A stretch of 64,000 nucleotides of DNA. Origin: Paraburkholderia bannensis NBRC 103871. GTDB lineage: Bacteria > Pseudomonadota > Gammaproteobacteria > Burkholderiales > Burkholderiaceae. The notes under the pieces are model-generated. The model made no database searches and was not told the DNA's origin. It was given only the letters and a program-made list of their open reading frames with translations. The stretch's first letter is position 1. Each line of letters starts with the position of its first letter. Positions 34,316-43,998 of the stretch are shown one piece after another. Where the stretch lies: assembly GCF_000685015.1 (NCBI RefSeq), contig NZ_BAYA01000005.1, positions 372,001 through 436,000 of the forward strand. Reading direction: 5' to 3'. Position numbers and translations under genes: made by a program.

Positions 34316-35926
34316 TCAATGCCGCGTGCGCCAGCGCGTCGCCGACGCTTCGAGGCGGCCGCCGAGCCAGCCGAACAACGCCCCCAGCGCGCCGATCGTG
34401 ACGGCGGCGGCCAGCAGGCGGTCGGTGCGAAAGAGCTGCTGCGCGTCGATCATGAAGGTGCCGAGCCCCACGCCCGAGGGCATCAGGTACTCCGCGCCAA
34501 TCGCGCCAAGCCACGCATAGACCAGCGCGAGGCGCAGCCCCGCGAACACGCCAGGCAGGATCGCCGGGACGATCAGCCAGCGCAGCCGCTGCCACGGATT
34601 CAGGCGCAGCGTGCGCGCGACTTCGACGAGCGCGGGCGGCAGGCCTTCGACGGCGCGGCTCGTCGCCAGCACGACGGGAAAGAACGCTGCGAGCGCGACG
34701 AAGATCACCTTCGACAGGTCGCCCAGGCCCGCCCAGGCGGTCAGCAGCGGGATCCACGCGAAGATCGCGACCTGGCGCAACGCGGTGAGCGTCGGGCCGA
34801 GGGCGCGCCGCACCCAGGTCAGCGCGCCCAGCGCAATGCCGAGCGCGAGACCCGCGAGCGCGCCGACGGCCAGCCCTTCGCCCGCGCGGGCAAGCGTATG
34901 GGCGAGCGGCACCGGCAACGCGCCGCTGCGCAGGTCGTCGAGCGCGCTGTGCAGCACGACGTCCGGTGCGGGCAGCAGGTTCGCATCGACGAGATGCCGG
35001 TTCGCGACCACGGCCCAGAGCGCGAAGATCAGCACCGGCAAGACCGCGCCGCGCAGGTAGCGCTGCACGCCGCGCTGCGCCGTCGCGATGCGCGCACCCG
35101 GCGCTTCATGCGGCCAGCGCACGAGCCTGCGCTCAAGCCGCTGCACGCCCTGGTCGATGGCGAAGCCGGTCAGCCCGATGGTCGCGATGCAGACGAACAC
35201 CACGTCGAGCTGGAACATCTGCCGCCCATAGACCATCAGGTAGCCGATCCCTTCCGACGAGGCCAGCAGCTCCACCGCGATCAGCGTGAGCCAGCCCTGC
35301 GCGAGCGCCTGGCGCACGCCGGTCAGGAACGCGGGCAACGCGGCGGGCAGCACGAGCAGGCGCACGCGCTGCCACGCACTCAGGCGCAACACGCCCGCCA
35401 CCTCGCGCAGGCGCCAGGGCATGGCCCGCACGCCCGCTTGCGTGTGGATCGCGACGGGAATCGCCACCGCCTTGAAGATCAGCACGAGCTTGAGCGCCTC
35501 GCCGATGCCCAGCACCACCATCAGGAGCGGCAGCAGCGCGAGCGGCGGCACCTGCGCGATGGCATAGAAAAGCGGCGCGACGACCTCTTCCGCCACCACG
35601 CTCGCGCCCATCAGCGCCCCGAGCAACGCGCCGCCCAGCGCGCCCAGCACGAAGCCAATCGCGAGCCGCGTGAGGCTGATGAGCAGGTTCGACACGAGGC
35701 CATCGCGCAGCAGGTCGCGCGCGGTCTCCCAGACGAGTTCAGGCGCGGGCAGGATCTGCGCCGACATCCAGCCCGCCTGCGCCGCCTTCCACCAGAGCAG
35801 ATAGACGCACACCGGCAACGCCCACGGCAGCAGCGCGAACCAGGAAATCGCCTGGCCCCCCGCGCGTCTTGCACGCGGGGCGCGCTGCGCCTCGTCGAGA
35901 ATCGTCGAATTCGCCGTGTTGAGCAT
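34316..35926 (-). CDS. atsB: Fused double-size ABC permease for sulfate esters
   Basis: A 536-residue membrane protein made of two complete BPD-type permease domains in tandem. The first EAA-like loop is EVAGVLRLSAWQRVRLLVLPAALPAFLTGVRQAL and the second is EVARTLRLNPWQRLRWLIVPAILPGVFAGLRLAL. About 12 helices are present in total. The half-transporters that normally form a dimer are therefore linked, as reported for AtsB proteins of pseudomonads (from memory). It would import sulfate esters or sulfonates with the ATPase at 40640 and the binding protein at 38334. The two halves are clear duplicates but have diverged. Confidence 0.9.
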   Translation of the reverse strand: MLNTANSTILDEAQRAPRARRAGGQAISWFALLPWALPVCVYLLWWKAAQAGWMSAQILPAPELVWETARDLLRDGLVSNLLISLTRLAIGFVLGALGGALLGALMGASVVAEEVVAPLFYAIAQVPPLALLPLLMVVLGIGEALKLVLIFKAVAIPVAIHTQAGVRAMPWRLREVAGVLRLSAWQRVRLLVLPAALPAFLTGVRQALAQGWLTLIAVELLASSEGIGYLMVYGRQMFQLDVVFVCIATIGLTGFAIDQGVQRLERRLVRWPHEAPGARIATAQRGVQRYLRGAVLPVLIFALWAVVANRHLVDANLLPAPDVVLHSALDDLRSGALPVPLAHTLARAGEGLAVGALAGLALGIALGALTWVRRALGPTLTALRQVAIFAWIPLLTAWAGLGDLSKVIFVALAAFFPVVLATSRAVEGLPPALVEVARTLRLNPWQRLRWLIVPAILPGVFAGLRLALVYAWLGAIGAEYLMPSGVGLGTFMIDAQQLFRTDRLLAAAVTIGALGALFGWLGGRLEASATRWRTRH

Positions 35927-35970
35927 GTCGGCCTCGCAGCAAAGTTGCGATCAATGAGATCGGCAGGTCA

Positions 35971-38316
35971 TCAGTAGGTGAAGCGCAGCGTCGCGCCGAC
36001 CATGCGCGGGTCGCCCGCCATCGCCGTATAGGTGTTCTGCACGCTCGCGAACGACGCCAGGTAGTAGTGGCGGTTAAAGAGGTTGTGCGCCCAGATGGAG
36101 AAGTCCCACTTGTGCGCGCCGCTGTTCAGGCGCCAGCCCGTCGCCAGATTGAAGATGCCGTAGCCCGGCAGTCGGCCATAGCGCGAATCGTCGAGCGTGC
36201 CGTACTGGTTCGAGCGCAGCGACCACACGCCGCTCACGTACTGGTCGATGTCGTGGCCCAGCGAGAACTCGTATTGCGCGCTCAGGTTGGCGATCCAGCG
36301 CGGCGCGCCGGAGACGGGCTTGCCCGTGAGGTTGCAGGTGGTCGCGCCAGTGGCGAGGGTGGTTTCGGCGGCGCACGGCCCGTTGGTGTACGAGCTGTAC
36401 GTCGCGTTCACATAGGACGCGTTCAGGCCGAGCGTCAGGCCGCGCAACGGGCGCGCGCGCAGGTCGAGTTCCGCGCCGCGCGAGCGCACGTTCGCGCCGT
36501 TGGCGAGCACCTGGCTCACGAGACCGCTGGACGGCACCGTCACGTAGGTCGTCGCCTGGTAGCCGTTGATCTGCGTCCAGAACAGGTTGGCGTTGACCAC
36601 CAGCCGATGGTCGAGCCATTCGCTCTTGATGCCGAGTTCGGCATCATTGGCGCGCTCCGGGCCGAACAGCAGCGAATTCGCGCCGAGCGTGGGCGCGGAG
36701 CCGACCGCCATGTTGATGCCGCCCGACTTCTCGCCGTGCGAGAGCGTCGCGTAGGCGAGCACATCGGACGTCAGCTTGTAGCTGAAGTTGAGCATCATCG
36801 ACGGGCTGATGCTGTGCTGGCCGAGTTGCCCCGATTGATACGCGCCCACCGCCGCGTTGCGCAGCGCGAGCAGCGCGCCCGACAGATCCGCGCCGCCCGA
36901 GGGCGCAAGTCGGTTGACGTAACCGGTCTTGTCCTCGTAGGTGCCGCGCACGCCCGCTGTGAGGTCGGCGCGCGTGTTGACGTGCCATGTCGCCTGGCCG
37001 AACAGCGCGGCGCTATTGGTCTCCACCGAAGCGGGCGAGACCGCCGTGACGCCGTTCAGGATGCCGCGGTTCACTCCGTACTGGAACAGATCGGCGTCCG
37101 GGCCGAACGCCGTGAAGGTGTTCGTGTTGGTCTGCTCGTAGAAGTAGTACGCGCCCACGACCCAGTCGATCGGGCCGCCCGTGGGCGACGCGAGGCGCAC
37201 TTCCTGCGAGATCTGGTGGTCGTCCACGCGCACGCCCGCGTTGCTGATGGCGGGCACGGGCAGGTTGTCGCCATCGTTGGACGGCGAGAAGTCCCAGAAG
37301 CGCGCCGCCGTGATCGACGTGAGCGAATAGCCGGAGTTCAGCCGGTAGTTCACCTCGGTCGATACGCCGCCCTGGTGGACGTTCATGTGCGGCGTGGTGT
37401 CGGTGTCGACCTGGAACTGCGAGGGATTCACCACCGGCGTCACGCCCAGCAGCGCCGCGCGCGACAGGTAGGTGCCGCCCGCAGGCACGCCATACAGCAG
37501 CATCGAACCGGTGTTCGAGTTCTGCGTGTTGTAGTCGGCGATGAAGCGCACGCTCAGGTCATTGTTAGGTTTCCATAACAACTGGCCGCGCACGCCGTAA
37601 TTGGACACGCCGTTCAACTGGCTGCCGTTGTAGAGGTTCGTCACGCTGCCGTCGCTATGCGTGTGCTCCAGGTCGAGCGTGCCCGCCAGCGTCTGCGAAA
37701 GCGGCCCGCTCAAGTGCGCCTTGGTCTGCGCATAGCCATCGTTGCCGACCGACTGTTCCAGGTAGCCTTCGGTATGGAACTGCGGCGGGCGCGTCGAGAT
37801 ATTGAGCACGCCCGCCGTGCTGTTCTTGCCGAAGAGCGTACCTTGCGGGCCGCGCAGCAGGTCGACCTGCTGGATGTCGAGCAGGTCGAACACGGCCATG
37901 CCGGGGCGGCCCAGATAGACGTTGTCGAGATAGACGCCGACGCTCGGCTCCAGGTTGTCGCTGGCCGGGTTGTTGCCGATGCCGCGAATCGAAATGCTCG
38001 ACTGGCGCGGATTGATGAACGAGACGTTCAGGCTCGGCAAGGTCTGCTGCAAGTCCTGGATGCGATAGAGACGCTGGCGCTCCAGCTCCTGGCCGCTCAC
38101 GGTCGAAATGGGCGCGGGCACTTTCTGCGCGCTTTCCGAGCGGCGGCGCGCCGTGACGGTGAATTCCTTTAGCTGTACCGGGTTGTCGGCTTTTTTCTGC
38201 GAGGCTTCGGCCGGGGTCGTTTCAGTTTTGCCGTCGTCCTGCGCCCAGGCGGAAGTCGTAGCGAGCATCGCTGCGGCAAGCGCCGTCAGGCGATAAAAGG
38301 TGTGGTGATCCTTCAT
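35971..38316 (-). CDS. sftP: TonB-dependent outer-membrane receptor of the sulfate-ester locus
   Basis: A 781-residue receptor. The signal peptide ends at TSAWAQ (about residue 26). The plug domain has FTVTARRRSESAQKVPAPISTVSGQELERQRLY and SSISIRGIGNNP, and the beta-barrel ends with MVGATLRFTY. It would bring a large or rare ligand through the outer membrane. Its position inside an ATPase/binding-protein/permease/dioxygenase/sulfatase operon matches SftP of Pseudomonas putida S-313, a receptor for sulfate ester uptake (established by name, recalled). Start by ATG with a classic signal sequence. Confidence 0.88.
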   Translation of the reverse strand: MKDHHTFYRLTALAAAMLATTSAWAQDDGKTETTPAEASQKKADNPVQLKEFTVTARRRSESAQKVPAPISTVSGQELERQRLYRIQDLQQTLPSLNVSFINPRQSSISIRGIGNNPASDNLEPSVGVYLDNVYLGRPGMAVFDLLDIQQVDLLRGPQGTLFGKNSTAGVLNISTRPPQFHTEGYLEQSVGNDGYAQTKAHLSGPLSQTLAGTLDLEHTHSDGSVTNLYNGSQLNGVSNYGVRGQLLWKPNNDLSVRFIADYNTQNSNTGSMLLYGVPAGGTYLSRAALLGVTPVVNPSQFQVDTDTTPHMNVHQGGVSTEVNYRLNSGYSLTSITAARFWDFSPSNDGDNLPVPAISNAGVRVDDHQISQEVRLASPTGGPIDWVVGAYYFYEQTNTNTFTAFGPDADLFQYGVNRGILNGVTAVSPASVETNSAALFGQATWHVNTRADLTAGVRGTYEDKTGYVNRLAPSGGADLSGALLALRNAAVGAYQSGQLGQHSISPSMMLNFSYKLTSDVLAYATLSHGEKSGGINMAVGSAPTLGANSLLFGPERANDAELGIKSEWLDHRLVVNANLFWTQINGYQATTYVTVPSSGLVSQVLANGANVRSRGAELDLRARPLRGLTLGLNASYVNATYSSYTNGPCAAETTLATGATTCNLTGKPVSGAPRWIANLSAQYEFSLGHDIDQYVSGVWSLRSNQYGTLDDSRYGRLPGYGIFNLATGWRLNSGAHKWDFSIWAHNLFNRHYYLASFASVQNTYTAMAGDPRMVGATLRFTY

Positions 38317-38333
38317 GTAGTTATAAATGCCTT

Positions 38334-39434
38334 TTAATCCGACTTTGCCGTCTTTTCGACATCGCTAAAGGTACGGTAGGGTTGCCAGCGGCCTGCGAGC
38401 TTCGTCTGCGCGAGCGCCTGGTTCAGGTACGTGGGATCGATCCAGCGCTCGACGTCGAAACTCTGGCGGATCATGCCAAGCTGCTTCGCCGTATCGACAT
38501 CGCGCTTGAAGGCGTCCACGTAGTACGGATCGAGCAGCGGCGAGAAAAACCTGGCCGGGTCGCTGTCGCCAATTTCATTGCGCCAGACCGAAGCGGGCGT
38601 GCCCGCGCGGGTCTGTTCAAGTTGCAGATAGGCTTCCAGGTTCTTGCGGTCGGACACCCAGTTCGACGCTTCCAGCACGCTTGCGACGATGCGCTGCGCC
38701 CACTCGGGATGCGCACGCAGGAAGTCGTTCGATGCGACCAGTCCCGCCTTGAAGGTGCCGACGCCGTCGCGGCCACGCGTGCTCACCGGAATATCGACCA
38801 GCCCCTTATCCTTGAGGATGAAGAGCGAGGACGCCCCCCACACCGCGTCGATGCGATGCGCGGCAATCGCGGCGGCGGCGCTGTTGAGGTCAAGGTTGAC
38901 CACGCGGAAATCGCGCTCGGTCAGGCCTTCGCTGCGCAGCACGCTATCGAACGACAGTTGCAGCGCCGTGCCGCGAAAGAGCGCGACCTGCTTGCCCTTG
39001 AGATCCTTGAGATCCTTGATGCCCTGCCCCGGCTGCACCGCAAGATAGCCGTTGACGTCGCGCGCCAGCGCTGCAATCAGGCGCGTATCGAGTCCATTCG
39101 CGCGGCCGATGATGCCCGCAAGATCGCCGAGAAATGCCAGGTCGACCTGATGGTTCGCGAAGGCTTCATTGACGGCCGGGCCCGCGCCCTTGAAGAACGT
39201 CCATTGGATCTTGACGCCATCCTTCAGGAAGGCCTTTTCCAGCGTCTGGTTCGCGTAGAGCACGTCGACCACGCCGCCGCCCGCCGGCTTCGACGCAGCG
39301 CCGATATCGGGCACCGCAATGCGGATCACGTTCTGCGCGCGTGCATGCGGCGAGACCAGAGCCAGCAGCGCGAACGCGACGAGGCAAGCGCCATGAAAAT
39401 GTGCGAAAAATCGGCGTCCCACGAGAACCCCCAC
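38334..39434 (-). CDS. atsR: ABC substrate-binding protein (SsuA/AtsR-like)
   Basis: A 366-residue periplasmic binding protein of the NMT1/SsuA type. Signal peptide about residues 1-34 (FALLALVSPHARAQ). IRIAVPDIG and FLGDLAGIIGRANGLDTRLIAALAR match the two-lobed aliphatic-sulfonate/taurine binding fold. The first in-frame start is GTG 39434; a second GTG at 39422 has GGGGG before it and is also possible. It ends 17 bases before the TonB receptor start. It passes sulfate esters or sulfonates to the fused permease. Confidence 0.85.
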   Translation of the reverse strand: MGVLVGRRFFAHFHGACLVAFALLALVSPHARAQNVIRIAVPDIGAASKPAGGGVVDVLYANQTLEKAFLKDGVKIQWTFFKGAGPAVNEAFANHQVDLAFLGDLAGIIGRANGLDTRLIAALARDVNGYLAVQPGQGIKDLKDLKGKQVALFRGTALQLSFDSVLRSEGLTERDFRVVNLDLNSAAAAIAAHRIDAVWGASSLFILKDKGLVDIPVSTRGRDGVGTFKAGLVASNDFLRAHPEWAQRIVASVLEASNWVSDRKNLEAYLQLEQTRAGTPASVWRNEIGDSDPARFFSPLLDPYYVDAFKRDVDTAKQLGMIRQSFDVERWIDPTYLNQALAQTKLAGRWQPYRTFSDVEKTAKSD

Positions 39435-39510
39435 AAATAAAGCGCTTCAAATGCCCGCGCCACGCGCTGCCACACTCAAGGCGCGGCAGCGCGGCGCAGG
39501 GTTCGCTACG

Positions 39511-40455
39511 TCAGGCCGCAGCGGCAAGCTTCGGATTCTTTTCGACCGTGCGCGTGACGCTCCTGCGCCCGTCCACGCTCACCGGCACGTCGCCCGCCAG
39601 CGTCACGCGGCGCACCACGCGGCGTGCATCGCCGTAATCGTTGACGGCGTAGTGCTGGGTCGCGCGGTTGTCCCAGATCGCGACGTCGCCGGCCTGCCAG
39701 CGCCAGCGCACGATGTTCTCCAGCCGCGTGATGTAGCCCTGGAAGACTTCGAACAGATGGTTCGACGCCGAACCCGGCAGGTCGACGAAGCGCTTGAAGA
39801 AGTGGCCCAGCACGAGGGTCTTCTCGCCGCTTTCCGGATGCACGCGCACGAGCGGGTGCTCGGTCTCGTAGCGCGTGGAAACGAACACTTCGCGATAACG
39901 CTCGTAGGCGGCTTTTGCCTGCTCGGTGAGCGTGTTGCGCGCGTAGCTCGCGGCCGCCGCGTAGTCGTAGTCGTTGCTGTGCACCGCCCAGAGCTGCCCG
40001 GCCAGCGTCTTGAGCGCGTCCGGCAGGTCATCGTAGGCGGTGGCGGTGTTGGCCCAGACCGTGTCGCCGCCCACCTCGGGATTGGTCACGCCGCGCAGGA
40101 TCGAGGCCTTGGGATAGGCGTCGACGAAGGTGACGTCGGTGTGCCACGAATTGGCTCGGCCGCCATGCAGCGAATCGAGTTCCAGCAGATATTCGGTGCC
40201 TTCGCGCACCGGCACGGTCGGATGCGCGACCGGATCGCCCAGCAGCTTGGCGAACGACTCCTGCTCCTGGTCTGTCAGGTGCGTCTGGTCGCGAAAGAAA
40301 ATCACCTTATGGCGCAGCAGCGCCGCGTTGATGGCCTCCAGCGTCGCCGGTTGCAGGTCGCCGGACAGACGCACGCCGCGAATCTCCGCGCCGATGCGGC
40401 CCGTGACCGGATGAATGGACAGTTCGCCGTTTTCCACTACGTTGAGTTTCGACAT
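39511..40455 (-). CDS. atsK: TauD/AtsK-type 2-oxoglutarate-dependent dioxygenase
   Basis: A 314-residue Fe(II) enzyme. The facial triad is HTD in NSWHTDVTF and the distal His in WDNRATQHYAVNDY; the Arg for 2-oxoglutarate is in RRVVRRVT. The family oxidises taurine or, in AtsK, alkyl sulfate esters, giving an aldehyde and free sulfite or sulfate. Location next to a sulfatase and a sulfate-ester receptor favours the AtsK role. A 184-base gap precedes it (40456-40639) with an AT-rich stretch around 40480-40510 that may be a promoter, so it could be transcribed separately from the ATPase gene. Confidence 0.9.
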   Translation of the reverse strand: MSKLNVVENGELSIHPVTGRIGAEIRGVRLSGDLQPATLEAINAALLRHKVIFFRDQTHLTDQEQESFAKLLGDPVAHPTVPVREGTEYLLELDSLHGGRANSWHTDVTFVDAYPKASILRGVTNPEVGGDTVWANTATAYDDLPDALKTLAGQLWAVHSNDYDYAAAASYARNTLTEQAKAAYERYREVFVSTRYETEHPLVRVHPESGEKTLVLGHFFKRFVDLPGSASNHLFEVFQGYITRLENIVRWRWQAGDVAIWDNRATQHYAVNDYGDARRVVRRVTLAGDVPVSVDGRRSVTRTVEKNPKLAAAA

Positions 40456-40639
40456 TTTTTCTTTCCGTGACGAAAAGGAATCCTTATTAATAAAAACGGA
40501 AAGTCGAAGATCGCGATTCGGTTTTCCGTCATTCAGGTCGTGGCCGCTGCCTTGCGTGGTGCGTTCACGACCGTTACAGCCATGCTACCGGGACGCTGCC
40601 GGAATATCTGTCTGTGCCTTGACAGTCCAAAGCACACAA

Positions 40640-41488
40640 TCAGCTATGCGAATGAACAGAATGGGTGGACAGGGTGGCATGGATCGCATGGGCGCCGTTC
40701 GCGCCATGTCCCAGCAGCGCGTGCAGGCGCTCGCGGTTGCGCTGGAACGCGGTGTCGGCGCGGTTGCGCGGCCAGCCCAGTTCGATATCGACCGTCGCGC
40801 GAAGTGGGCCGGGCCGCGGCGCCATCACCACCACTCGGTCGGCCAGGTATACGGCTTCTTCGACGTCGTGGGTGACCAGCAGCATCGTCAGGTCGGTGGC
40901 AGCGCGAATGCGCAGCAATTGATCGTGCATCTGCGAACGCGTGAGCGCATCGAGCGCGCTGAACGGCTCGTCGAGCAGCAGGAAGGCGGGGCGCGCGACG
41001 ATGGCGCGCGCGAGCGCCACACGCTGCGCCATGCCGCCCGACAGTTGATGCGGCAGCGCGCGCTCGAAGCCTGCCAGGCCCACCAGCGCGATGTGCTCGT
41101 TGACGCGCTGCCCGACTTCGGCGCGTGCAAGCCTGAAACGTGCGAGCCCGAGCGCGATGTTCTGTTCGACAGTGAGCCACGGGAACAGACGCGGATCCTG
41201 AAACACGACGCCCGCTTCGTCATTGCCGATTTCAGGCGCGACGCCATCGACGAGAATCTGCCCGTCATAGGCGCTATCGAGCCCGCATAGCAGGCGCAGC
41301 AGCGTGGACTTGCCGCAGCCGCTCTCGCCGAGAATGGCGACGAACTCCTTGCGGCGAATATCGAAATCGAGATCGGCGAGAATCGCGCGCGTGCTGCCCG
41401 CGACCTGGAAGCGCTTGCTCACGCCATGCAGGCGCACGAAAGGACAGGATGCGCCGCCGCCCGACGGCGCCAATGCGGGAGAGTTCAT
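40640..41488 (-). CDS. atsC: ABC transporter ATPase for sulfate esters/sulfonates
   Basis: A 282-residue nucleotide-binding subunit. Walker A is GESGCGKS (54-61), the signature LSGGM is at 149-153, and Walker B LLLDEP is at about 170-175, followed by an SsuB/TauB-like H-loop LVTHDVEEAVYLADRVVVM. It drives the fused permease at 34316. It is the first gene of the sulfur locus on this strand; no regulator gene such as sftR or cysB-type lies directly upstream. The upstream gap 41489-41667 should hold its promoter. Confidence 0.9.
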   Translation of the reverse strand: MNSPALAPSGGGASCPFVRLHGVSKRFQVAGSTRAILADLDFDIRRKEFVAILGESGCGKSTLLRLLCGLDSAYDGQILVDGVAPEIGNDEAGVVFQDPRLFPWLTVEQNIALGLARFRLARAEVGQRVNEHIALVGLAGFERALPHQLSGGMAQRVALARAIVARPAFLLLDEPFSALDALTRSQMHDQLLRIRAATDLTMLLVTHDVEEAVYLADRVVVMAPRPGPLRATVDIELGWPRNRADTAFQRNRERLHALLGHGANGAHAIHATLSTHSVHSHS

Positions 41489-41667
41489 AGGAAGCCTGAT
41501 TGTGGGGCCGCAGGCGTCGACGCGTGGGAGCGCGGCGACGGATCAAGGCGTCCATTATCAAAAAGGCTGCGCCGGGCTGTCTGTCAAAGAGTGGTCAGAT
41601 TACCCGGTGATCTGGCGCTATCGATATTCCTGGCGCGGCTTTACGCGCCGTGAGTGAAAGGATTCAG

Positions 41668-42834
41668 TCAGGCGGACAGCTTCTGCATTTCCGCGAAAAG
41701 ATCGGCCTTGCCTTCGAAGCCGATACCGGGCAGATCCGGCAGGGTGATGAAGCCGTTATCGACCTTCACGCCATCGGGGAAGCCGCCGTAAGGCTGGAAC
41801 AGATCGGGATACGATTCGTTGCCGCCCAGCCCCAGGCCCGCTGCGATATTCAGCGACATCTGGTGGCCGCCATGCGGAATGCAGCGGCTGGCCGACCAGC
41901 CATGCTGATGCAGCATGTCGAGCGTGCGCAGATATTCGACGAGCCCATAGCTCAATGCGCAGTCGAATTGCAGCCAGTCGCGGTCGGCGCGCATGCCGCC
42001 GTAGCGGATCAGATTGCGCGCGTCCTGCATCGAGAAAAGATTCTCGCCCGTCGCCATCGGCTTGTCGTAGTAATTGCGCAGCGTGGCTTGCAGTTCGAAG
42101 TCCAGAGGGTCGCCCGCTTCTTCGTACCAGAACAGGTCGTATTGCGAGAGCGCCTTCGCATACTGGATTGCGGTGTCCAGGTCGAAGCGTCCGTTCGCAT
42201 CGACCGCCAGCTTCTGGCCGTCGCCAAGCACGCTGAGAATCGAATCGATACGGCGCAGGTCTTCGTCGAGCGACGCGCCGCCAATCTTCTTCTTCACGAC
42301 CGTGTAACCGCGGTCGATGTAGCTGCGCATTTCGTCCTTGAGCTTGTCGTGATCCTGGCCCGGATAGTAGTAACCGCCCGCCGCGTAGACGAAGACTTCG
42401 CGGTTGGGCTTGCCGTCGCCATAACGATCCGCAAGCAGTTGAAACAGCGGCTTGCCTTCGATCTTCGCGACCGCGTCCCAGACGGCCATGTCGATCGTGC
42501 CGATGGCGACCGAGCGCTCGCCATGGCCGCCAGGCTTCTCGTTGGTGAACATCGTCGCCCAGATCTTGTGCGCGTCGAGATTGTCGCCCGCGTCGTTGAC
42601 GAGCGAAGCAGGATCGGCTTCCAGGATGCGCGGAATGAAACGCTCGCGCATGAGCTTGCCCTGGCCGTAGCGGCCATTCGAATTGAAGCCGTAGCCGACC
42701 ACGGGCTTGCCGTCGCGCATCACGTCGGTGACGACGGCCACAAGGCTCAGCGTCATCTTGCTGAAGTCGATATAGGCGTTGCGGATCGGGGAGCTGATCG
42801 GAACGGTTTTCTCGCGAATCTCGACGATTCTCAT
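41668..42834 (-). CDS. tarD: D(-)-tartrate dehydratase (enolase superfamily)
   Basis: A 388-residue enolase-superfamily acid sugar dehydratase. The catalytic lysines lie in VVKKKIGG (K181-K183). Metal ligands are D212 (with VDAN), E239 (YEEAGD) and E264 (ATGE). The general acid/base His is H321 in IPHGGH. The set and length agree with Bradyrhizobium TarD, which turns D-tartrate into oxaloacetate. The ATG at 42834 has an AGGAGGC ribosome-binding site and starts MRIVEIREKTVPI, as in that family. It is divergent from a LysR gene that probably controls it. Confidence 0.92.
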   Translation of the reverse strand: MRIVEIREKTVPISSPIRNAYIDFSKMTLSLVAVVTDVMRDGKPVVGYGFNSNGRYGQGKLMRERFIPRILEADPASLVNDAGDNLDAHKIWATMFTNEKPGGHGERSVAIGTIDMAVWDAVAKIEGKPLFQLLADRYGDGKPNREVFVYAAGGYYYPGQDHDKLKDEMRSYIDRGYTVVKKKIGGASLDEDLRRIDSILSVLGDGQKLAVDANGRFDLDTAIQYAKALSQYDLFWYEEAGDPLDFELQATLRNYYDKPMATGENLFSMQDARNLIRYGGMRADRDWLQFDCALSYGLVEYLRTLDMLHQHGWSASRCIPHGGHQMSLNIAAGLGLGGNESYPDLFQPYGGFPDGVKVDNGFITLPDLPGIGFEGKADLFAEMQKLSA

Positions 42835-42963
42835 GGTGTGGCCTCCTGGAATGGCGCGTTGGCTGGATGTCCCGTTAGCCGGGATGCGGCTGCAATGAGA
42901 CGTAGCATAGCGGCGCACGACCGGCCTATACTTCACCTCAATTCATTTCATTTTTTACTAAAA

Positions 42964-43923
42964 GTGAGAACTGATTCCACGTCCGACTTTGAGTTTTTCG
43001 TGCAGCTGGCGAAACTCAAGAGCCTGTCCGGCGCCGCCCGCTCGATGGGGATCACGCCGCCCGCCGCGACCAAGCGGCTGGGCGTGCTGGAGGAGCGCTT
43101 CGGCACGCGGCTGGTGAACCGCACCACGCGTAGCGTCAGCCTCACGCCCGAAGGCGAGACCTTCGCGCGCTACGCTGCGCAGATTCTCGAACAGGTGCGG
43201 GAGATGGAAGAGGCCATCGCGGGATCGCCCAGCGATCCGCATGGGCGCCTGCGCATCAATGCGACGCTGGGCTTCGGGCGCGATACGATTGCGCCGCTGG
43301 TATCGGAATTCGCCAGGCGCTATCCGCACGTCGATATCCAGTTCGTCGTCACCGACCGGCCCGTCGACCTGGTCGAAGGCGCGTTCGATATGGCGATCCG
43401 CTTTGGCGAATTGCCCGATCAACGCTTGAGGGCGCGCCGCCTGATGAGCAACCGGCGGTTTCTCTGCGCGTCGCCGAAATATCTGGAGCGGCACGACGTA
43501 CCACTGCGCAAGGAAGACCTGGTCAATCATCGCTGCATCATCCACACGCAGAACGACGACGCGTTCGGCGTGTGGCGCTTCATGCAGGACGACCAGCTGG
43601 AGGCGCTCAAGGTGAGCGGCTCGCTGTCGAGCAATGACGGCGATATCGTGCTGCGCTGGGCGCTGGACGGCCACGGCATCCTGATCCGCTCGGAATGGGA
43701 TCTTGCCAAATACGTCCAGAGCGGCCGGCTCAAGCTGGTGCTGCCGGAGGTGATCCTGCCGTCGGCGGATCTGTTCGTTTATTACCCTGGACAGCGCAAC
43801 GAATCCGCCCGCGCACGCGCCTTCATCGACTTTCTCGTGAAGCATCTTGAAGCGCCGTTCGTGCCGCTGGACGTCAAACAGGCCGTGGCGGAAAAAAAGA
43901 AATCTCCACGGGCGCGACGCTGA
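42964..43923 (+). CDS. LysR-type regulator divergent from tartrate dehydratase
   Basis: A 319-residue regulator. The HTH region is LKSLSGAARSMGITPPAATKRLGVLEERFG and the effector domain starts about residue 90. A GTG at 42964 is the likely start: it is preceded by A/T-rich sequence and begins RTDSTSDFEFF as in LysR relatives. The 129-base divergent gap (42835-42963) is AT-rich near the regulator. It may respond to tartrate (inference). The C-terminal tail is basic (KKKSPRARR). Confidence 0.88.
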   Translation: MRTDSTSDFEFFVQLAKLKSLSGAARSMGITPPAATKRLGVLEERFGTRLVNRTTRSVSLTPEGETFARYAAQILEQVREMEEAIAGSPSDPHGRLRINATLGFGRDTIAPLVSEFARRYPHVDIQFVVTDRPVDLVEGAFDMAIRFGELPDQRLRARRLMSNRRFLCASPKYLERHDVPLRKEDLVNHRCIIHTQNDDAFGVWRFMQDDQLEALKVSGSLSSNDGDIVLRWALDGHGILIRSEWDLAKYVQSGRLKLVLPEVILPSADLFVYYPGQRNESARARAFIDFLVKHLEAPFVPLDVKQAVAEKKKSPRARR

Positions 43924-43998
43924 TACGTCAAGCGGCGGCGGTGAGCGCGTATCGGGCGCGGTGGCTTGAGCGCCCCAATCGAGTGACGGAGGCAAATC

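Noticed and set aside
41552-41585. TTGACA and GATAAT as a sigma-70 promoter for the sulfur locus (minus strand)
   Set aside because: Both hexamers are good, but the spacer is 22 bases, too long for normal sigma-70 function. It may still be a CysB-type activated promoter, but I cannot support it.
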